Below, piece after piece: positions 17,994-26,819 of a stretch of DNA of 64,000 bases. Location of the stretch: the NCBI GenBank assembly GCA_964251385.1, contig CAXUJK010000002.1, positions 372,001 through 436,000 of the forward strand, read 5' to 3'. The position numbers were made by a program, and so were the translations under genes. Origin of the DNA: CADCVW01 sp964251385. Its GTDB lineage: Bacteria > Pseudomonadota > Alphaproteobacteria > Sphingomonadales > Sphingomonadaceae. Under the pieces are notes generated by a model. It did no database searches and was not told where the DNA came from. It saw only the letters and a list, made by a program, of their open reading frames with translations. Numbering within the stretch: the first letter of the stretch is position 1; every line of letters begins with the position of its first letter.

Positions 17994-18497
17994 CTAAGTT
18001 CGACTTGGCGTGAACTTCATCGCGACCCCGTTCATGCAATAGCGTTTGCCCGTCGGCTTGGGACCATCGTCGAAGACATGGCCCAGATGCCCGCCGCAGC
18101 GGCGGCAGTGGACTTCGGTGCGCTTGAAGATGAGCGCGCCGTCGACCTTGGTGCCGACTGAGTTGGCAAGCGGGCGCCAGAAACTCGGCCAGCCGGTGCC
18201 GGACTCGAACTTGGTCGCGGACGCGAACAGCGGGAGCGCGCAACCGGCGCAGGTGAAGGTGCCGGCACGGTGTTCGGCGTTGAGCGGGCTCGATCCGGGA
18301 CGTTCGGTCGCTTCCTGGCGCAAGGTGGCGAACTGGGCGGGGTTGAGGCGCTGCTTCCACTGCGCCTCGGTCAGGGTGATCTCGAACTTGCCGGATGGCT
18401 TGGCGTTCGATCCGCCGCCGAACAGTCCGAACAGCATCGCCGCAGCGCCTCCGCCGAGGACGGTGCGCCTCGCTAAATGTTTGTTTTTCATGGTCAT
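17994..18497 (-). CDS. msrB: Peptide-methionine (R)-S-oxide reductase with Tat signal
   Basis: 167 residues. The N-terminus MTMKNKHLARRTVLGGG followed by a hydrophobic run is a twin-arginine signal, so the enzyme is exported folded to the periplasm. The MsrB domain shows zinc motifs CAGC (83-86) and CRRC (131-134), the core GHLGHVFDDGP, and catalytic Cys154 in RYCMNG. It repairs R-methionine sulfoxide in envelope proteins. It ends the minus-strand run below the ABC exporter genes, 4 bases from them, and may be co-transcribed. Confidence 0.92.
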   Translation of the reverse strand: MTMKNKHLARRTVLGGGAAAMLFGLFGGGSNAKPSGKFEITLTEAQWKQRLNPAQFATLRQEATERPGSSPLNAEHRAGTFTCAGCALPLFASATKFESGTGWPSFWRPLANSVGTKVDGALIFKRTEVHCRRCGGHLGHVFDDGPKPTGKRYCMNGVAMKFTPSRT

Positions 18498-18501
18498 GGC
18501 T

Positions 18502-19752
18502 CTAGTTCGCGGCGACTGAACCGGAAGTTACGCGCTTCCCGAAGCCGAAGCGCCGCTTGCCCCGTACCGATGGCCCGGACTTGAGCACGGTCGCGCGGAA
18601 CCGGGCCGCGCCGACGCGGATGATGATGTAGACCCACAGGGCCTGCCACGCGATGGCGAGCAGATGCGGCCACACGTCGTCACGCTGCGCCGCGTAGGAC
18701 AGCATCGTCAGCGGGGACGACAAGGGGAAGATCGCCGCGGCGACGCCGACGGGCTCGGTCGCGCGCGTGACGACGTGGCTGGCGAGGCCGAACACAATAA
18801 GCTGCGCCATCGTGACGGGGAGCGAGAGCGTCTGCACTTCGCGCGCGCTGTTCGCCTGGCCGCCGACCCCCAGGAACACCGCGCCGAGCAGCGTGTAGTT
18901 GGTGACGTAGTAGATCATGCCCAGAAGACCGAACACCGGCCAGCCGCTCGCCGGAACGGGGAGGGGCACGCCGTTGGGGAGCAGCACGAGCAAGGCGGTG
19001 GTCGCAAGCGTCGCCCAGAACGCGATGCCGACGAGCGACACGCCGAGCATCGCGACGAGCTTGCCGAAGAAGATCGCGTCGACGGGCACGGCGGCGGCGA
19101 GCACTTCGATGACCTTGTTCGATTTCTCCTCGACGAGCTGCGACAGCAGCATGCCCGCGAGCAGCATGGTGACGAACAGCAGCAGGAACTGGCCGAGCCG
19201 TGCGATGAGGTGGCGGTTGGTCGACGATCCGCCGCCCGCGGGATCGAGCACCGCGCGTTCCACGGAAACGTCCGGCCGCGCGACGCCCGCAGCGGCGAAC
19301 GCCGCGTTGGTGCGGACCTCGTCGAGAATGAGCTGCACCGATTCCTCGACGCTCGCGAGCCCGGAGCGCGGGCCCTGCAGCCGGGGCGCGTCGGGCCATC
19401 CGGTCAGCACCGCCGACGGGCTCTTGTCGGGCGCGGCGAGCAGTCTGGTGGCCTGCGCCGCGGGTTCGCCGACGGAAGGCGTGAACGTCAGCTCCGGCAT
19501 GGCGCGCGCGCTGATGCGTTCGCGCAAGCGGGCATAGGCACGCCGCACGGGTTCGATGTCCGCCGTGGCACCCACGACGGTGACGGTCGGCTTGAGCGCG
19601 GCCTGATCCGCGCGGCCGCCCGCCATTCCCAGTAGGCCCGCGAAGAACAGGGCGAGCACGGGCCCGAGCAGGAACAGCAGAAACGTCTTGGACATGACGG
19701 TCGCGGTGAAATCGCGGCGCGCGATGACCATTGAGGATTGGAACAGGTTCAT
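18502..19752 (-). CDS. ABC-2 type transporter permease
   Basis: 416 residues, with one N-terminal TM (about 23-45), a large extracytoplasmic domain (about 50-180) and five to six C-terminal TMs (about 190-390). This is the layout of NatB/YhaP-type ABC-2 permeases. Its start overlaps the end of the ATPase gene by 4 bases (ATGA), so the two are translationally coupled. The substrate (ion, drug or lipid) is not evident. Confidence 0.85.
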   Translation of the reverse strand: MNLFQSSMVIARRDFTATVMSKTFLLFLLGPVLALFFAGLLGMAGGRADQAALKPTVTVVGATADIEPVRRAYARLRERISARAMPELTFTPSVGEPAAQATRLLAAPDKSPSAVLTGWPDAPRLQGPRSGLASVEESVQLILDEVRTNAAFAAAGVARPDVSVERAVLDPAGGGSSTNRHLIARLGQFLLLFVTMLLAGMLLSQLVEEKSNKVIEVLAAAVPVDAIFFGKLVAMLGVSLVGIAFWATLATTALLVLLPNGVPLPVPASGWPVFGLLGMIYYVTNYTLLGAVFLGVGGQANSAREVQTLSLPVTMAQLIVFGLASHVVTRATEPVGVAAAIFPLSSPLTMLSYAAQRDDVWPHLLAIAWQALWVYIIIRVGAARFRATVLKSGPSVRGKRRFGFGKRVTSGSVAAN

Positions 19753-20684
19753 GCGGCCACCTTCAAGGCGCTTTCTTCCAGCTCGCGCGCTGCGTCCTCT
19801 CCGGCGATCGACACGAACGCGTCGTGCAGGCCGGGTCGCTCGATCGACAACGTCTCGATGCCCGCCGCCCCGTCGATCAGCGCGCGCAGCAAGGGTTCGA
19901 TGCCGGTGCGCGGCAGTTCGAACGCCCAGGCGCGCCCTTCGCGGTGCGCGTCGGCGGGGAGCGCGGCGCGCCAGGGTCCGTCGGGCTCACGCAATTCGAC
20001 GCGCACCTGCGGCTGCAGGCGGTCGCGCGCCTCGGAGACCGTTCCGTCAAAGCGCACGCGGCCGCGCGCGATGATCGCGACGCGCTCGCACAGGCGTTCG
20101 GCGTGCGCGATGACGTGGGTCGAGAAGATTACCGTCACGCCGGTCGCTGCCTCGCGCCGGATCAGCGCTTCGAGCCGGCCTTGGTTGAGCGCGTCCAGCC
20201 CCGAAAAGGGTTCGTCGAGAATGATGAGGCGCGGGCGATGGACGATCGTGCCGAGCAGCTGAACGGTCTGCGCCATGCCCTTCGACAATGTGCTGATGCG
20301 GGCATCGGCCTTGTCGCCCAGATTGTTGGCGGCGAGCAGTTCGCCGGCGCGGCGGCGACCTTCGGACAAGGGGAGCCCGCGCAGCGCGCCCATGAACGCG
20401 ATCGCGTCGCGCGCGGTCATGGCGGGGTAGAGGCCGCGCTCCTCGGGCAGGTAGCCGACGTCCGACGCCGCCTCCAGCGGGCGATCGCATCCCAACAATT
20501 TGCGCGTGCCGCCGTCGGGATCGATGATGCCGAGCAGCATGCGCAGAGTGGTCGTCTTGCCCGCGCCGTTGGGGCCGAGGATGCCGTAGATGCTGCCTTC
20601 GGGCACACCCAGCGACACGCCGTCAACCGCGCGCGTGTTCCCGAACATCTTGACGAGGCCGTGCGCCTCGATGGCATTGGTCAT
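19749..20684 (-). CDS. ABC transporter ATP-binding protein (NatA-like)
   Basis: 311 residues from the ATG at 20684; the frame extends to 20927 but that part runs through a dispersed repeat and lacks family similarity. Walker A GPNGAGKTTT (about 38-47), signature LSKGMAQ and Walker B LIILDEPFSG are present. The C-terminal 90 residues form an accessory domain common in export ATPases of this type. It pairs with the overlapping permease gene downstream. Confidence 0.9.
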   Translation of the reverse strand: MTNAIEAHGLVKMFGNTRAVDGVSLGVPEGSIYGILGPNGAGKTTTLRMLLGIIDPDGGTRKLLGCDRPLEAASDVGYLPEERGLYPAMTARDAIAFMGALRGLPLSEGRRRAGELLAANNLGDKADARISTLSKGMAQTVQLLGTIVHRPRLIILDEPFSGLDALNQGRLEALIRREAATGVTVIFSTHVIAHAERLCERVAIIARGRVRFDGTVSEARDRLQPQVRVELREPDGPWRAALPADAHREGRAWAFELPRTGIEPLLRALIDGAAGIETLSIERPGLHDAFVSIAGEDAARELEESALKVAA

Positions 20685-20696
20685 GTTGCGCGCTTC

Positions 20697-20776
20697 CGTC
20701 ATCCCGGCGGAGGCCGGGATCTCAGCGAGTCCGGTTGCCGTGTTCCCCTGAGATCCCGGCATTCGCCGGGATGACG
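20697..20776. repeat. Dispersed palindromic repeat, family A, copy 2
   Basis: The cleanest copy: CGTCATCCCGGCGGAGGCC at the left and TGAGATCCCGGCATTCGCC then GGGATGACG at the right are inverted copies. It sits between the divergent ABC ATPase and queG genes, only 12 bases before the ATPase start, so it overlaps the promoter space. Confidence 0.88.
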
Positions 20777-20796
20777 TGGTGGTGTAAAGCGCGATC

Positions 20797-21843
20797 GTGA
20801 AGGAACGCATACGCCAACATGCGCTGTCGCTGGGCTTTTCGGCGTGCGGGTTCGTGCGCGCGGCGGACGTGCCGGACGGATCGGCGCGGCTGCGCGCCTG
20901 GCTCGACGCGGGATGCCACGGCGACATGCTCTGGATGGAGGCGAACGCGGACCGGCGCGCGCATCCGGAGGGTCTATGGCCCGCGGTGCGTAGCGTCGTC
21001 GCGTTGGGGATGAGCTACGCGCCCCCGCACGATCCACTCGAGCATGCGGGCCGTGGGGAGATCGGACGCGTGTCCGTGTATGCGCAGGGCGGAGACTATC
21101 ACGACGTCGTCAAGAAGCGGCTCAAGGCGCTCGCCCGGTGGCTTGTCGCGGAGGCTGGCTGCGAGCTGAAAGTCTTCGTGGACACCGCGCCGGTCATGGA
21201 AAAGCCGCTCGCCGCCGCCGCGGGCATCGGGTGGCAGGGCAAGCACACGAACCTGCTCAACCGGGTCGACGGATCGTGGCTGTTCCTGGGCGCGGTGTTC
21301 ACGACGCTGGAACTGGAGCCCGACGCGCCCGCGATCGACCGTTGCGGATCGTGCGACCGGTGCCAGCGCGCGTGCCCGACGAACGCGTTTCCCGCGCCCT
21401 ACCGACTCGATGCGCGGCGGTGCATATCGTACCTGACGATCGAACATCGCGGACCCATTCCGCACGAGTTCAGGAATGCGATCGGCAACCGCATCTACGG
21501 GTGCGACGATTGCCTGGCGGTGTGTCCGTGGAACCGGTTCGCCGATGCCGGCCGCGCGAACATCGCGTTCGCGGCGCGGGAAGGAATGCGGGCGCCAAGG
21601 CTGGCGGATTTGCTGGCGCTCGACGACGCCGGTTTCCGGGCGCGCTTCTCAGGGTCGCCGATCAAGCGCATCGGGCGCGACCGCTTCGTCCGCAACTGCC
21701 TGATCGCGGCGGGTAATAGTGGCGAGGCGGGGCTGGTGCCGATCGTCGCGGGGTTGATGGACGATGGGGACCCGGTGGTCGCGGAAACGGCGGAGTGGGC
21801 ACTCGAAAAACTTCGCCAACTTCCCCGTTCGTCCCGAGTGTAA
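20797..21843 (+). CDS. queG: Epoxyqueuosine reductase
   Basis: 348 residues, the usual QueG length. It catalyses the last step of queuosine synthesis in tRNA, reducing epoxyqueuosine with a cobalamin and two 4Fe-4S clusters. The clusters are ligated by CGSCDRCQRACP (183-194) and CDDCLAVCP (236-244). The proposed proton donor Asp129 is in VDTAPVMEK. The start is GTG at 20797. The last residues (RSSRV) and the stop codon lie within a dispersed repeat arm that begins at 21825, so the C-terminal tail has been replaced or extended by repeat DNA. Confidence 0.93.
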   Translation: MKERIRQHALSLGFSACGFVRAADVPDGSARLRAWLDAGCHGDMLWMEANADRRAHPEGLWPAVRSVVALGMSYAPPHDPLEHAGRGEIGRVSVYAQGGDYHDVVKKRLKALARWLVAEAGCELKVFVDTAPVMEKPLAAAAGIGWQGKHTNLLNRVDGSWLFLGAVFTTLELEPDAPAIDRCGSCDRCQRACPTNAFPAPYRLDARRCISYLTIEHRGPIPHEFRNAIGNRIYGCDDCLAVCPWNRFADAGRANIAFAAREGMRAPRLADLLALDDAGFRARFSGSPIKRIGRDRFVRNCLIAAGNSGEAGLVPIVAGLMDDGDPVVAETAEWALEKLRQLPRSSRV

Positions 21844-21924
21844 ACGAGGGGCGTGCCACCCGAACCGTCTAGCGCCCCTCGCCCTTCGACAGGCTCAGGA
21901 CAGGATTACACTCGGGACGAACGG
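21825..21924. repeat. Dispersed inverted repeat, family C, with a family B piece nested in one arm
   Basis: Left arm CCGTTCGTCCCGAGTGTAA plus ACGAGGGGCG (21825-21853). The right arm begins CGCCCCTCG (21873-21881) and resumes TTACACTCGGGACGAACGG (21906-21924). The right arm is interrupted by CCCTTCGACAGGCTCAGGA, which is the family B repeat. The element overlaps the 3' end of queG. Confidence 0.8.
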
Positions 21925-21928
21925 CGTT

Positions 21929-22297
21929 TTACAAGCGTGTGGCGGTGCCCCGCAATGCCGCGACGCATGTGGCGCGGTCCATGTCCTCGCCCGAGGGTCG
22001 GCGCGTGTCGACGTGGACGACCGCGGGCTCGCCGCCTCGGCTGGGCGCGTACAGATAGGCGTCCAACACGCACGCGGTCCCCGCGAATTGCAGTTTGCGC
22101 GCGGGGCCTTCGGACAATTGCGCCGAAGGGGTTCCGAACAGCGCCTGCAGTCCCCCCGCGCTCTGGCCGATGACGCCGTCGCGGATCGCGCCAGGCGTGG
22201 CAAGCGGAGCGGGAGCGGCGATGCGCGCCTTCGGGGTCGGAGTCGTGGCGCATGCGCTCAAGGAGAGCAGGAGCGCGCAGGTGGCATATGGTCTCAT
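21929..22297 (-). CDS. Small lipoprotein of unknown function
   Basis: 122 residues starting MRPYATCALLLSLSAC, a lipoprotein signal with lipobox LSAC (Cys16). The mature part has GLQALFGTPSAQ and CVLDAYLY, a pattern seen in small envelope proteins of sphingomonads, with a likely disulfide pair (CVLDAYLY and DRATCVAAL). It is transcribed divergently from the adenosine kinase. The function is unknown. Confidence 0.7.
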   Translation of the reverse strand: MRPYATCALLLSLSACATTPTPKARIAAPAPLATPGAIRDGVIGQSAGGLQALFGTPSAQLSEGPARKLQFAGTACVLDAYLYAPSRGGEPAVVHVDTRRPSGEDMDRATCVAALRGTATRL

Positions 22298-22379
22298 GCC
22301 TGCTTCAACCGCCGGACGCCCGGATTGCTCCCCGGCGCGCGCCCAGCTACCCCGCGCCCTTCACCAAACCGGAGCCATC

Positions 22380-23381
22380 GTGACCTCGACCGACCAAAGC
22401 CTCGACATCGTCGCGATCGGCAACGCCATCGTCGACATCATCGCCACCGCCGACGACGCGTTCCTGGCGGAACAGGGTTTGACCAAAGGCGGAATGCAGC
22501 TGATCGACGCGGATGCCGCGCGTGCGTTGTACGCGAAAATGGGTCCCGGGCGCGAGATCAGCGGCGGATCGGCGGCGAACACGCTGGCGGGGGCGGCGGC
22601 GCTGGGCATGCGGTGCGCGTTTGTCGGGCAGGTCGCGGACGACCAGCTCGGCGCGGTGTTTTCGCACGACATCCGCGCCAACGGCGTACGCTTCGACACG
22701 CCACCACGCGCCGGCGAGCCGCCGAGCGGGCGAGTCCTCATCCTGGTGACGCCGGACGGCGAGCGCACGATGAACACCTATCTGGGCGCGTCGCATTATC
22801 TGCCGATGGAAAGCCTGGACGCGGATCTCGTGCGATCGGCGAAGATCCTCTATCTGGAGGGATATATGTGGGACCCGGAGGAACCGCGGCGCGTGATGCG
22901 CGAGGCGATCCGGGTGGCGCGCGCGGCGGGCGTGACGGTGGCGATGACGCTGTCCGTCAACTTCATCATCGAGTTGCATCGGTCGGACCTGCAGGCGCTG
23001 CTCGACGACGGGCTGATCGACATCCTGTTCGTCAACGACGAGGAAGTGCGGTGCCTGCCGCGGATCGACGATCTGGAGGAGGCGATCGCCGAGGTGGCGC
23101 GCCAGGTGCCGCTGCTCGTCGTGACGATGGGGGCGGAGGGCGCCGTCGCGCTGCGTGGCGGCGAGCGGTTCACGGTCGCGGCCGAGCCGGTGGCCAAGGT
23201 GGTCGACACGACGGGCGCGGGCGACCTGTTCGCGGCGGGGTTTTTGGCGGGGCACGCGGGCGGGCGTCCGGTCGAGGATTGTCTGCGCATGGGAGCCGTC
23301 GCAGCGGCGGAAGTCATCACGCACTTCGGGGCGCGGCCGGAAGCCGACTTGAAGGCGTTGGTGGCGAAAGCACTAGCGTGA
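22380..23381 (+). CDS. Adenosine kinase (PfkB family)
   Basis: 333 residues from GTG 22380, preceded by GGAG 6 bases upstream. The frame is open further upstream (to 22095), but that part overlaps the divergent lipoprotein gene and is not family-like. PfkB signatures: GGSAANTLAGAAALG near residues 60-75 and DTTGAGDLFAAGF near 280, with the catalytic Asp in GAGD. The nearest described group is the alphaproteobacterial adenosine kinase, which salvages adenosine to AMP; another sugar kinase specificity cannot be excluded. Confidence 0.85.
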   Translation: MTSTDQSLDIVAIGNAIVDIIATADDAFLAEQGLTKGGMQLIDADAARALYAKMGPGREISGGSAANTLAGAAALGMRCAFVGQVADDQLGAVFSHDIRANGVRFDTPPRAGEPPSGRVLILVTPDGERTMNTYLGASHYLPMESLDADLVRSAKILYLEGYMWDPEEPRRVMREAIRVARAAGVTVAMTLSVNFIIELHRSDLQALLDDGLIDILFVNDEEVRCLPRIDDLEEAIAEVARQVPLLVVTMGAEGAVALRGGERFTVAAEPVAKVVDTTGAGDLFAAGFLAGHAGGRPVEDCLRMGAVAAAEVITHFGARPEADLKALVAKALA

Positions 23382-23468
23382 CGTCATTCCGGCGCAGCCG
23401 GGATCTCAGTGGGGTTGAGCAGCCGTCAGCTGCATTCCCTTGAGATCCCGGCCTCCGCCGGGATGACG
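23382..23468. repeat. Dispersed palindromic repeat, family A, copy 3
   Basis: CGTCATTCCGGCGCAGCCGG at the left, starting on the base after the adenosine kinase stop, and TGAGATCCCGGCCTCCGCC then GGGATGACG at the right. It lies between convergent genes 6 bases before the permease stop codon and could serve as a bidirectional terminator. Confidence 0.88.
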
Positions 23469-23474
23469 CCGGGG

Positions 23475-25037
23475 TTAGTTGCTCGTCCCCGGCGTATCTG
23501 GCTCCAGCATCTCCGTGTCGGGTACTTCCACGACGCCCCTGCCGAGATGGCTGTGGCTGCGGCTGTACAGGAAGTAGATCACGAAGCCGACCGCGCCCCA
23601 GATGGGCAGGACGAGCATCGCCTCGAACGGCAGGTTGAAGAACAGGAACAGGCAGCCCCCGATCGTCAGCAGCGCGACCAGCGGAAGCGCGGGAACGCGG
23701 AACGAGCGTTCGCGGTTGGGCTCGCGCTTGCGCAGCAGCCACACGGCAATCGCGACCATCATGAACGCGTAGAGCGTTCCCGCATTGGCGATGTCCGCGA
23801 GCTGCCCGACGGGGAGGAACGCCGCGGCGAACGCGACCGCGATGCCCGTGATCGCGGTCACGATGTGCGGCGTCTTCCACTTGGGGTGGACGCGGGAGAG
23901 CACGTCGGGAAGCAGCCCGTCGCGCGACATGACGAAGAAGATGCGCGTCTGACCGAACAGCAGGACCAGGATCACCGACGGCAACGCGATGAAGGCGGCG
24001 ATCCCGAGCAGGTTGCCGACCGTGCCGAATCCGATTTGTCGTAATACGTGCGCCAAGGCTTCACGCGAACAGACCAAAGCCTCGCTATATTGCGGCAGGG
24101 CGCACTGGCGGGCCAGCTCCTCGGAACCGGCGGGGAAGGGGATGCCGCCCGGACCCATGATCGGCTGTCCGCCGATCGTTCCGACCGCGCCAGCCGCGAC
24201 CAGGATGTAGAAGATCGTGCAGAACAGCAACGATCCGATAAGCCCGATGGGGACGTTGCGCTGCGGGTCCTTGGTCTCCTCGGCCGCGGTCGAGACCGCG
24301 TCGAACCCGACATAGGCGAAGAAGATCGTAGCCGCGGCGCCGACGGCACCGACGCCCGAACCGAAGCCGCCGAACACGCCCGCGGGAAGGAAGGGGTTGA
24401 AATTGCCGGTGTCGACGCGCGGCAAGGTGAGCGCGATGAAGACGGTGAGCGCGACGACCTTGATCATGACCAGGATCGCATTGAAGCGCGCGCTCTCCTT
24501 GGTGCCGACCATCAGCAGCCCGGTGACGAGCAGCGCGATGATGACGGCGGGAAGGTTGATGAACCCGCCGGGCGCGCCGCCCAAGGCGAGTGGCCCGGCG
24601 GTGATCGCGGGCGGCAGCACGATGCCGAAACTGCCCGCCAGGATCGTGTCGACGAAATAGCCGGACCAGCCGACGCAGACCGCCGATGCCGCGACCGCGT
24701 ACTCGAGGACGAGCGCCCAGCCGACCGTCCAGGCGAGCACCTCGCCCATGACGGCGTAGGTGTAGGTGTAGGCCGATCCCGCGACGGGGATCATCGAGGC
24801 GATCTCGGCATAGCAGAGCGCCGCGACGATGCAGACCGCGCCCGCGATCATGAACGCGAGCATCAGGCCGGGACCGGCTTTCTGCGCGCCCGCCGCGGTC
24901 AGGACGAAGATGCCCGTGCCGATGACGCATCCGATGCCGAACAGGGTCAGCTGCAGCGGACCCATGGTGCGGGTCAGCGCCTTTTTCCTGGCGCTCGCCA
25001 GAATGGCGTCGAGCGGCTTGACGCGTTCGAATTGCAT
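23475..25037 (-). CDS. APC-superfamily amino acid permease
   Basis: 520 residues with about 12-13 hydrophobic segments. The N-terminal GIGCVIGTGIFVLTG-like segment (GIGCVIGTGIFVL) and FFAYVGFDAVSTAAEE in TM6 are hallmarks of the cationic amino acid transporter/YfnA group of APC proteins. It would import an amino acid across the inner membrane; the substrate is unknown. The insert with four cysteines between TM7 and TM8 (CALPQYSEALVCSREAL) is a small extracytoplasmic loop. Confidence 0.88.
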   Translation of the reverse strand: MQFERVKPLDAILASARKKALTRTMGPLQLTLFGIGCVIGTGIFVLTAAGAQKAGPGLMLAFMIAGAVCIVAALCYAEIASMIPVAGSAYTYTYAVMGEVLAWTVGWALVLEYAVAASAVCVGWSGYFVDTILAGSFGIVLPPAITAGPLALGGAPGGFINLPAVIIALLVTGLLMVGTKESARFNAILVMIKVVALTVFIALTLPRVDTGNFNPFLPAGVFGGFGSGVGAVGAAATIFFAYVGFDAVSTAAEETKDPQRNVPIGLIGSLLFCTIFYILVAAGAVGTIGGQPIMGPGGIPFPAGSEELARQCALPQYSEALVCSREALAHVLRQIGFGTVGNLLGIAAFIALPSVILVLLFGQTRIFFVMSRDGLLPDVLSRVHPKWKTPHIVTAITGIAVAFAAAFLPVGQLADIANAGTLYAFMMVAIAVWLLRKREPNRERSFRVPALPLVALLTIGGCLFLFFNLPFEAMLVLPIWGAVGFVIYFLYSRSHSHLGRGVVEVPDTEMLEPDTPGTSN

Positions 25038-25116
25038 GCGGATCCCCTTGGTCGGCGGCTTTTTCAGCCTTTGGCGGGAACCTAACCGCTAAACGCGCGT
25101 GCGCAACCGATAAACG

Positions 25117-25491
25117 TCAGGCGAGCATCGGCCCCAGGCTCCGCCCGCCGAACAGGTGAACGTGCAGGTGCGGCACTTCCTGACCGCCGTGCGCCCCGAT
25201 GTTGGCGAGCAGACGGTATCCCGGTTCCACCAGCCCGGCGGCGCGCGCGACCAGCCCGACCGCACGCACGAAGCCGGCGATCTCGGCATCGGTCGCGCGC
25301 GCGGAGAAATCGTCCCAGGAGACGTACGCGCCCTTGGGAATGACGAGGATGTGCGTCGGCGCTTGCGGCGCGATGTCGCGGAACGCGAGCGCGTGGTCGT
25401 CCTCGAACACGCGTTCGCACGGGACCTCGCCGCGCAGGATGCGGGCGAAGATGTTGGCGGGATCGTAGGGGAGCGTGGGGTCGACCGTCAT
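25117..25491 (-). CDS. HIT-family nucleotide hydrolase
   Basis: 124 residues from the ATG at 25491 (an upstream extension to 25578 is not family-like). The histidine triad HLHVHLF is complete (His108, His110, His112), with the N-terminal IFARILRGEVPC typical of HinT-like proteins. It hydrolyses nucleoside phosphoramidates or dinucleotides in the cytoplasm. It shares a divergent promoter space with the lipoprotein gene at 25610. Confidence 0.9.
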   Translation of the reverse strand: MTVDPTLPYDPANIFARILRGEVPCERVFEDDHALAFRDIAPQAPTHILVIPKGAYVSWDDFSARATDAEIAGFVRAVGLVARAAGLVEPGYRLLANIGAHGGQEVPHLHVHLFGGRSLGPMLA

Positions 25492-25609
25492 GCGGCGCGT
25501 GTAAGCCGGCACGCGGGAAGCGGCTACGGCCAAAACACTTCCGGTGGCTTGCGGCGCGCGATTTCCGTGTCTAACCAACCAGCGGGGCTAAAAAGAGGGG
25601 GAATATCAC

Positions 25610-26134
25610 ATGCTTAGATTGTCTTGCGTCGTCGCGTTGAGCGCGTCGTGTCTGGGATTGGGCGGTTGCGCCACCGTGCTGAACGGGACGAGCCAGCCCG
25701 TCGAATTCCAGTCGGATCCGACCGGTGCCGCGGTCGAGCTGGCGACGGGTCTGAAGTGCGAGACGCCGTGCCGGTACAGCATGAAGCGCGGCAAGGATTC
25801 CACGGTCACGTTCACGAAGGACGGCTACAAGCCCGAAACCGTATATATTCAGAGTCGCCTCGGCGGATCGGCGTTCGGCAACATCCTCGCGGGCGGCATC
25901 GTCGGCGGCATCGTCGACGGCAGCAACGGCGCGTCCAACAAGCTTTATCCGAATCCCGTTTCCATCCGGCTGGTTCCGGTGGGTTCGGATCAGGCGGCCG
26001 TGCTGCTCGACAAGAAGGGCGCGGTCGTCTCCACCGTCGCGGACTACAACGCCAAGGTCGCCGTCGACGTCAACAAGGGCTTGGAGGAGCAGGGCCTCCG
26101 TCCGGCCGGTTCGACGACAAGCGAGCCCAAGTAG
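25610..26134 (+). CDS. Lipoprotein with PEGA-like domain
   Basis: 174 residues. Lipoprotein signal with lipobox LGGC (Cys20), then a short beta domain (about 25-85; FQSDPTGAAVEL, YKPETVYI) resembling PEGA/carboxypeptidase-regulatory folds, a Gly-rich segment (GNILAGGIVGGIVDG, possibly membrane-associated) and a C-terminal part of unknown fold. A strong AGAGGGGGAA site lies before the ATG. Function unknown; probably periplasmic or outer membrane. Confidence 0.75.
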   Translation: MLRLSCVVALSASCLGLGGCATVLNGTSQPVEFQSDPTGAAVELATGLKCETPCRYSMKRGKDSTVTFTKDGYKPETVYIQSRLGGSAFGNILAGGIVGGIVDGSNGASNKLYPNPVSIRLVPVGSDQAAVLLDKKGAVVSTVADYNAKVAVDVNKGLEEQGLRPAGSTTSEPK

Positions 26135-26207
26135 CAGGACGGTCGCGGGGCCGATCCGGTTCGGTCCCGCTTGACCCTCCCATCGCATCCGTCCACTTGT
26201 GCGGACG

Positions 26208-26693
26208 ATGAGCGCCGACGCCCCCGAAAGCCTGATTCCGTACGACGAGATCGTGCAGGAAGCGTTGCGCGCCGTGGTCGGCCGCGTGCTGGGCGAGGTC
26301 GAGGCGACGGGGACGCTGCCGGGCGCACACCATTTCTACATCACGTTCCACACCCGCGCGGCGGGCGTGTCGATCCCTCGGCATCTGGCCGAACGCTTTC
26401 CCGACGAGATGACGATCGTCATCCAGAACCGTTTTTGGGACCTCAAGGTCGGCGCGGACGGGTTCGAGGTGGGGCTGAGCTTCAATTCGGTTCCGTCCAA
26501 GCTGGTCGTGCCGTTCGCGGCGATCACGGGTTTTCATGATCCTGCGGTCGACTTCGCGCTGCAGTTTTCCGCGCAGGGCGGCGAGGCGGAGCCGCCGCCC
26601 GAGCATGCCGACGCGGAAAACGACACGCCATTGGCGGCGAGCCAGGAGGATGGCTCGAACGTCGTCGCGGTGGATTTCAAGCGAAAGAAATAG
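26208..26693 (+). CDS. sspB: SspB-type ClpXP adaptor (alphaproteobacterial)
   Basis: About 161 residues. The globular N-terminal domain (IPYDEIVQEALRAVV, HHFYITFHT, MTIVIQNRFWDL) matches alphaproteobacterial SspB, which binds ssrA-tagged proteins and delivers them to ClpXP. An acidic linker (PPPEHADAENDTP) leads to the C-terminal VVAVDFKRKK, the expected ClpX-docking tail. A start at 26199 (GTG) adds three residues and cannot be excluded. Confidence 0.87.
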   Translation: MSADAPESLIPYDEIVQEALRAVVGRVLGEVEATGTLPGAHHFYITFHTRAAGVSIPRHLAERFPDEMTIVIQNRFWDLKVGADGFEVGLSFNSVPSKLVVPFAAITGFHDPAVDFALQFSAQGGEAEPPPEHADAENDTPLAASQEDGSNVVAVDFKRKK

Positions 26694-26703
26694 GCTTACC
26701 GCG

Positions 26704-26788
26704 CCGTTCGTCCTGAGCCTGTCGAAGGACCTTTCTTCTTCCCGGGCCCGAAGGCAGTAGAGGGCTTCGACAAGCTCAGCCCGAACGG
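26704..26788. repeat. Dispersed inverted repeat, family B
   Basis: CCGTTCGTCCTGAGCCTGTC (extending to GAAGG at 26728) and its inverted partner CTTCGACAAGCTCAGCCCG (26765-26783, then AACGG) flank about 36 bases containing CCCGGGCCCG. It lies between sspB and fumC. This is the widespread TTCGACAGGCTCAGGACGAA type of repeat in sphingomonads. Confidence 0.85.
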
Positions 26789-26819
26789 TGTTGGGGTTGT
26801 GTAACGACCCGGAGCCGCA

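Noticed and set aside
22095..22379. N-terminal extension of the adenosine kinase
   Set aside because: It overlaps the divergent lipoprotein gene and there is a good GTG with GGAG at 22380.
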